Both the position numbers and the translations under genes were made by a program. Shown piece after piece: positions 59,806 through 64,000 of a DNA stretch of 64,000 nt (position 1 is the stretch's first letter; each line of letters begins with the position of its first letter). The DNA is taken from positions 248,001 to 312,000 of the forward strand of contig CAZHOR010000001.1 in NCBI GenBank assembly GCA_964534325.1. Direction: 5' to 3'. The notes beneath the pieces were generated by a model, which made no database searches, was not told where the DNA came from, and worked only from the letters and a program-made list of their open reading frames with translations. Source of the DNA: JdFR-22 sp964534325. Lineage in GTDB: Archaea; Halobacteriota; Archaeoglobi; Archaeoglobales; Archaeoglobaceae.

Positions 59806-59815
59806 GTATAAAATT
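59806..59815 (-). promoter_or_regulatory. TATA box of pan
   Basis: On the minus strand it reads TTTTATACCC, 35-44 bases before the ATG at 59771, giving a leader of about 15 bases. Confidence 0.55.
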
Positions 59816-60031
59816 TCCCATCATATGACACTATTGAAAAAACAGGGGCATTTGAGGTCAATTTTTACCAACCGGAATAGAATTCTGCGAAAGCAGGATG
59901 AAGACTATACCACCATAGCCACCCGAATTCCTGCCAGTGGTTGAACAGGGTCTTTCAACCCAATAATACCTAAAATCAACTAAACTGCCTCTTTGAAAGC
60001 ATATTTTAGGGTTTATGTTTTATTGAAATTT

Positions 60032-60319
60032 TTAAGGAGTTTCAATTACACAGCATTCATAATCAGAGTATCTGGTTTTCCAATTTCCGGGAAGGTACAT
60101 TCTCGATCCCCCATAGTAAGTTGCGAGCTGGTCAATGTCTCTCAAGTTCAATTGACCGCTGAAACGTAACACCACAACTCCTTGAGGGTCTCTGGTGGAG
60201 TCAGCAAAGTAATTAATTCCATCAACTTCTAAACCGTCAAGTATCTGGTTTACGAACTTGTAAACGGCTTTCTCCTCATGGAATTCATATCCAATGTCAA
60301 CCGTAGATTTTTCCACCAT
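60032..60319 (-). CDS. Small soluble protein, unknown
   Basis: A 95-residue alpha/beta protein. VYKFVNQILDGLEVDGINYF, DPQGVVVLRFSGQLNLRDID and YYGGSRMYLPGNWKTRYSDY suggest helix-strand alternation. It ends ECCVIETP. No membrane segment and no family recognised. It stands alone; the 273 bases after its start hold a short imperfect inverted repeat near 60519-60543 and nothing else. Confidence 0.6.
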   Translation of the reverse strand: MVEKSTVDIGYEFHEEKAVYKFVNQILDGLEVDGINYFADSTRDPQGVVVLRFSGQLNLRDIDQLATYYGGSRMYLPGNWKTRYSDYECCVIETP

Positions 60320-60592
60320 CTTTACACCCTAACCCACTCTCTTACCGGAGCTGACCTTTAAGTTTATCTCCACACCAGTATACACACGATATTACATGCT
60401 GAACTGCATTTTTCTCCTACTCACTATAACGGTCATATTAATACTCCACCCGAAATGAAGGGGTTTATTTCACTGTTGGTTACTCTATTTCACCTGTTAA
60501 AACCTGCGGAAAACTCTCCATCACTCTCTTTTGGGAGTGGATGCAGACTATGCAGACTAAAACTTTAAGTAAACATCCATAGACTTACTTTT

Positions 60593-61138
60593 ATGCCCAC
60601 CTTCGCCTTTCACCTGGCCATTACCCTGATATTCATCACATTACTCCTTAAAAGAGATGAATCAAAATATGCCTTAATGCTTTTACCTTTCGGATTAATA
60701 AGTGACCTGGACTGCTTTTTTGGAGTGCATAGGGCTACTCTACATAATTTAGTGGTGGTTATCATCCCCCTCATACTCTACCTCCTGCTCAGGAGCAGGG
60801 AAGAGAGCAAATACCTCCCCATGGCGTCCGCCCTTATCGCCCTCCACATAATATCCGACGGATTTACTACTGGAGTGTTCCTTCTTTACCCTTTTTCCCA
60901 CATGAGCTATGACTTTAACCTGTGGTTGGGCTTGACCGTGGAGGGTGTGAGTTTTGTTCTGGAATACGTGACAGTGGGAGAAGTAGGTGAAGTTGTTTAC
61001 GGGACCACACCATCACCTGAAGTTCCCATGGTTCCTGTAATAAGGAGCGGAACAGAGTTTATAGTCCTACTAATGGCTATTCTACTATTCTTCTCAAAAT
61101 TCGAACGGAGACCACTGTCAAAATTGTTTTCCAGGTGA
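60593..61138 (+). CDS. DUF457/YdjM-like membrane-bound metal-dependent hydrolase
   Basis: A 181-residue membrane protein with about five helices. His/Asp motifs typical of this group are PTFAFHLAI at the start, LISDLDCFFGVHRATLHNL, and LIALHIISDGFTTGVFLLYPF. The substrates of the family are unknown; lipid phosphate or phosphodiester hydrolysis is suspected. It starts within 10-15 bases of the expected initiation site, so it may be leaderless. Confidence 0.8.
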   Translation: MPTFAFHLAITLIFITLLLKRDESKYALMLLPFGLISDLDCFFGVHRATLHNLVVVIIPLILYLLLRSREESKYLPMASALIALHIISDGFTTGVFLLYPFSHMSYDFNLWLGLTVEGVSFVLEYVTVGEVGEVVYGTTPSPEVPMVPVIRSGTEFIVLLMAILLFFSKFERRPLSKLFSR

Positions 61139-61200
61139 GATTATTTAATGACGGACTACATTTAAATATGTGATAAGCCCACAAATAATTCGAGGTCGGA

Positions 61201-61710
61201 ATGGAAGGAATTGAGCTAGTTAAGGATTTGACCAGAATTGAGGAGCTCTCCAGGGACAAGCAAAATGAGAACTGGATATTCAATATTATCCTGAAGCACA
61301 TGACCCCCGTAGAGATCAACGTAACGGTCAGCGATCTTTACAGACAGATATCCTCCCAGATGGATTGCAAAAAATGCGCCAACTGCTGCAAAAGCCTGAG
61401 GGTCAGACTTGACGATGAAGATATTAAAGAGTTCTGTAAGGGACTTGATGCAGACCCCAAAGAATTCAGGGAGCAATATCTGGTCAAATGCGAGACCGGG
61501 GAGTACGTATTCAACACAATGCCCTGCCCATTCCTCAAAGATGATCTATGCTCCAATTACCAGCACCGCCCCAAAAAGTGCCGTTCCTTCCCCCATCTGG
61601 ACACCCACGATTTTATTACCAGACTGGAGCAAGTATCACTGATCTACTCCGTCTGTCCCATCGTGTTCAACCTCTACGAGCACCTCAAGAACGACCTGGA
61701 CTTCCAATAA
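61201..61710 (+). CDS. YkgJ-family cysteine cluster protein
   Basis: A 169-residue protein. The cluster is CKKCANCCKSLRV near residue 57 and CPFLKDDLCSNYQHRPKKCRSFP about 50 residues later, with a last cysteine in YSVCPIV. The pattern fits zinc- or iron-binding YkgJ/Fe-S oxidoreductase-like proteins. The reaction is unknown. It ends 10 bases before the convergent MBL-fold gene. Confidence 0.85.
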   Translation: MEGIELVKDLTRIEELSRDKQNENWIFNIILKHMTPVEINVTVSDLYRQISSQMDCKKCANCCKSLRVRLDDEDIKEFCKGLDADPKEFREQYLVKCETGEYVFNTMPCPFLKDDLCSNYQHRPKKCRSFPHLDTHDFITRLEQVSLIYSVCPIVFNLYEHLKNDLDFQ

Positions 61711-61720
61711 GACGTTATCA

Positions 61721-62587
61721 CTACCCACTTTTCAGCAAATTCATGCTCCGATTCTCCAGGTTGGATTGAAATGACCTGACTACCAGGGGGTTGGCTGCCT
61801 TTGGCGGAAATCCCAGCTCCTCCAGAACTTTAGAGGTAAGCTCCTGCAGGTCGATCGATCGGTCTGAAGATAATTGGAGTACGGTTCGGTGAATTGTCTC
61901 CAGATACTGCAAACTTTCTTCCACGACCTTGTAGGCTTCTTCGCCTTTTCGGGGTTCGTCCCAGGATGACAGCAGGAAATCGATATCCAGAGACTTCAAT
62001 TCGTTTATGGAGCTTATAGTCGCCTGAAGATCTTCATAGATTGGTATATCTCCCTTCAGCGGAACAGCGTCTCCACAGAAGACAGCACTATCTTCACGAA
62101 GCAGTAAAGATACAGAGCCTTTAGAGTGTCCCGGAGTATGGAATACTTCTAGAGAAAGACCATCCTCAAGCTGAACCACACCTCCATCCTGGAGTGTGTG
62201 GTCAACTTCAACCGAACCCCCTACAAATGAGTGGAATCCAGGGACCGGACGTTCCTTGAACTGGAGCTCCACGTCCTCCACCCATGCTTTTTCGGCTTCA
62301 TGGATGGCAACGATGCAACCAGTTGCTTCTTTTATGGACCGGGTGGCTCCAATATGGTCCGGGTGAGAGTGGGTCTGGATGACTGTGGATATCTCTTGTG
62401 GTTCCCTCCCCCACTCTCTGATATAATCGAATATCTTGTACTGTGAAGAAGCAACTCCCGTGTCTATTAGATGGATTTCCTCTCCAAAAATGAGGTAAAT
62501 ATATACGAATCGCTCTACAGTCGTCTCAGGTCCAACCCTTATCTCAAAGGGTATCTTTAAGGCATGAACGCGTTCTGTAACCTGCAT
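61721..62587 (-). CDS. MBL-fold metallohydrolase
   Basis: A 288-residue metallo-beta-lactamase-fold protein. The metal motif is VIQTHSHPDHIGA, followed by VFHTPGHSKGSVSL and FCGDAVPLKGD. It resembles the glyoxalase II-like branch. Residues after about 215 are a helical C-terminal domain (DRSIDLQELTSKVLEELG). The substrate is unknown. Confidence 0.88.
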   Translation of the reverse strand: MQVTERVHALKIPFEIRVGPETTVERFVYIYLIFGEEIHLIDTGVASSQYKIFDYIREWGREPQEISTVIQTHSHPDHIGATRSIKEATGCIVAIHEAEKAWVEDVELQFKERPVPGFHSFVGGSVEVDHTLQDGGVVQLEDGLSLEVFHTPGHSKGSVSLLLREDSAVFCGDAVPLKGDIPIYEDLQATISSINELKSLDIDFLLSSWDEPRKGEEAYKVVEESLQYLETIHRTVLQLSSDRSIDLQELTSKVLEELGFPPKAANPLVVRSFQSNLENRSMNLLKSG

Positions 62588-62732
62588 TTAATCAGCCCCA
62601 TTCATCCGAATTACAAGAAAATGGACATCTAACTTAGTCGAACATCAATGGTATTTGGCTATTGTGATTCTCGCTAGATTCTTGCTATCAGTATCAGCTA
62701 AATCTAAATGATGGAAAAGAATAGTCAAAGCA

Positions 62733-62920
62733 AGCTGTAGCCCGGTGGTAACACTACAATTCATTGGACCTCTCGGCCTCCAGTAGCTGACCAACCGGGC
62801 CTGTACCATATCTGGGTTCCCCATGGGTCATCGTTTCCTCACCGGGGGACTTAGGATATGGATGTTGCCCCTTTCATGCAGGCAGCATCATAGTTAATCA
62901 GCTCCTCCTCGATAAGGGGC
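62733..62920 (-). ncRNA. Three-hairpin H/ACA guide RNA
   Basis: On the minus strand three hairpins follow each other, each with a lower stem, an internal pocket, an upper stem and an ACA box. Hairpin 1: GCCCCTT (62920-62914) with AAGGGGC (62873-62867), ACA at 62865-62863. Hairpin 2: CCATATC (62861-62855) with GATATGG (62812-62806), ACA at 62804-62802. Hairpin 3: GCCCGG (62800-62795) with CCGGGC (62745-62740), ACA at 62738-62736. The distance from the upper stem to ACA is 15, 14 and 15 nt, the range required for pseudouridylation guides. Hairpins 1 and 2 carry kink-loop motifs (CTGA/TATGATG, and GGTGA/GATGACC). No open frame covers it. Multi-hairpin H/ACA RNAs are known in archaea such as Archaeoglobus. 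Confidence 0.85.
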
Positions 62921-62944
62921 TATATAAACATCAATTTTAAACAT

Positions 62945-62953
62945 TATAAATTT
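62945..62953 (-). promoter_or_regulatory. TATA box of the H/ACA RNA
   Basis: AATTTATAATG on the minus strand is centred about 27 bases before the first base of hairpin 1 (62920), the spacing expected for initiation at the RNA 5' end. Confidence 0.5.
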
Positions 62954-63045
62954 TGTTACTACATTCTACATTCTACATTTTTACTGAATAAATTAAGGGC
63001 AAAGGGCAGAGAAAGACAGTTATAACCCCGAAGTTGAGGAGCTAT

Positions 63046-63846
63046 ATGGAGTACTTTGGGGTAATTGGTTATCCTATAGGTCATTCACTATCACCGGTAA
63101 TGCACAATGCCGCCTTTGAACACCTGGGCATGGATGCCGTATACCATTCATTTGAAGTGAGGCCGGAAAGACTGGATGAGGCTGTTAAAGGTGCCAGTGC
63201 TCTGGGTTTTACGGGACTGAACGTTACCATACCCTTCAAAGAATCCGTATTAGATTACGTGGAGGTCAAAGGGGTTGCCCGCAAAATCGGTGCGGTGAAC
63301 ACCATAGACCTCAAAAAGATGGAAGGACATAATACCGATGCCTATGGAGCCGTGAAAGCACTTGAAGAGGCTGGAATTGATATTAGCGATAAGGCCGTTC
63401 TCATCGTTGGTGCTGGTGGCGCAGCAAGAGCCATAGCATTTGGTCTGGCAGAGAAGGAAGCCAGAATAGTCATAACCAACAGGACAGAGAAAAAGGGGTT
63501 AGAGCTGGCAGAAGAAGTCAGAAATACCGAAGAGTGTTTATTCCAGCCCTTCGACAGGTTAGAGGGTCTTAACATAGATGTTATCATCAATACCACACCG
63601 CTGGGAATGAAGGGATTCGATCAGAAACTGCCCGTGCCCGAATCCATTTTAAAGGACGTAGTGGTATTCGATACCGTCTACAATCCGCGGAACACCCCCT
63701 TGATCGCTCTGGCAAAGAAAAAAGGTTGCCAGGTGGTCTACGGAATCGACATGCTGGTGCATCAGGGCGCAGAATCATTCAAGATATGGACAGGTGTAGA
63801 GCCGCCAGTAGAAGTAATGAAAGAAGCTGCTCTAAAAAGACTGTAA
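63046..63846 (+). CDS. aroE: Shikimate dehydrogenase
   Basis: A 266-residue NADP-dependent enzyme of aromatic amino acid synthesis. The shikimate site is GHSLSPVMHNAAFE and NVTIPFKE, with NTDAYG. The cofactor loop is GAGGAARAIAFGL followed by NRTEKKG, whose Arg fits NADP preference. The ATG at 63046 after GAGGAGC is preferred to a TTG 12 bases upstream. Complete. Confidence 0.95.
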   Translation: MEYFGVIGYPIGHSLSPVMHNAAFEHLGMDAVYHSFEVRPERLDEAVKGASALGFTGLNVTIPFKESVLDYVEVKGVARKIGAVNTIDLKKMEGHNTDAYGAVKALEEAGIDISDKAVLIVGAGGAARAIAFGLAEKEARIVITNRTEKKGLELAEEVRNTEECLFQPFDRLEGLNIDVIINTTPLGMKGFDQKLPVPESILKDVVVFDTVYNPRNTPLIALAKKKGCQVVYGIDMLVHQGAESFKIWTGVEPPVEVMKEAALKRL

Positions 63847-63933
63847 GTAAAACCATGCAGGAATAAAGCTAAATCTGAGAATCCAACCCTAAAATAAAAA
63901 ATAATTATTTTTACCGGCAGTCGAGGTGAGAGT

Positions 63934-64000
63934 ATGAAAGTGTTGTTTATTACTTCGAACGAGGGGAAGTTTAGGGAAGTGCGGGAGATGGGTGAGAGTT
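63934..64000 (+). CDS. Non-canonical purine NTP pyrophosphatase (Ham1/RdgB), truncated by the window
   Basis: Only the first 22 codons are visible (MKVLFITSNEGKFREV...). The T-S-N-E-G-K-x-x-E start is the substrate-binding loop of XTP/dITP pyrophosphatases (T/S-x-N-x-x-K). GAGGTGAG is the ribosome binding site. The gene continues beyond position 64000. Confidence 0.75.
   Translation, partial: MKVLFITSNEGKFREVREMGES

Overview
This window looks like a chromosomal segment of an uncultivated, anaerobic euryarchaeon. The information-processing genes are archaeal: MCM, a PriS-like primase, a PCNA-like clamp, aIF1A, archaeal EF-1alpha, Rio1, the KH protein Pno1/Dim2, Lhr and PAN. The ATPase is an archaeal A-type operon. 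Riboflavin and FAD are made by the archaeal enzymes RibC and RibL. Promoters are TATA boxes about 25 bases upstream of starts, several of them apparently leaderless, alongside GGAGGTG-type ribosome binding sites. A PGF-CTERM-like sorting tail points to Euryarchaeota. No methanogenesis gene is present, so a finer assignment is not supported. A 100-N run at 828-927 shows that this is a scaffold.

Layout. 1-2.1 kb: a HAD hydrolase, a GGGTTAA tandem repeat running into the gap, a SagB-type oxidoreductase and a MazG-like pyrophosphohydrolase. 2.2-11.1 kb: the A-ATPase operon on the minus strand (H-I-K-x-K-E-C-F-A-B-D), with two nucleotide-identical K genes around an unannotated 56-residue membrane protein. 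11.3-18.1 kb: a MoaD-like protein and a short primase-like protein, divergent from an MCM helicase gene carrying two inteins. 18.2-26.7 kb: Hsp20 and a translation/ribosome-biogenesis block (KH protein, Rio1, aIF1A, TyrRS, HisRS, EF-1alpha, S10, RNase Z). 26.7-35.7 kb: a minus-strand island of secreted and lipid-anchored proteins headed by a membrane-bound winged-helix regulator. 36.1-41.4 kb: a split archaeal glutamate synthase operon with its own flavoprotein and ferredoxin. 42.2-46.6 kb: aminotransferases and riboflavin/FAD synthesis. 46.7-57.5 kb: JAMM protease, nucleotidyltransferase, GMP synthetase subunit, MHS transporter, phosphoesterase, PCNA-like clamp and Lhr helicase. 57.6-64 kb: an RNA candidate, a HemK-like methyltransferase, PAN, small and metal-dependent proteins, a three-hairpin RNA, shikimate dehydrogenase and the start of an XTP pyrophosphatase gene.

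Most unusual content. (1) A previously unlabelled minus-strand RNA at 62733-62920 folds into three consecutive hairpins, each followed by an ACA box 14-15 nt from its upper stem. This is the signature of an archaeal H/ACA pseudouridylation guide. (2) Two intergenic elements (57691-57774 and 35905-35998) have a TATA-like box, a closing stem at the predicted start site and several exposed C-runs; they may be a family of C-rich small RNAs. (3) The membrane-anchored HTH regulator has a perfect palindrome at its predicted start site, and half of that palindrome recurs inside two 41-nt repeats upstream of two island genes, suggesting a small regulon. (4) The ATPase proteolipid genes are a perfect 260-bp duplication around a novel small membrane protein gene. 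These are readings of the sequence alone; no database search was run.
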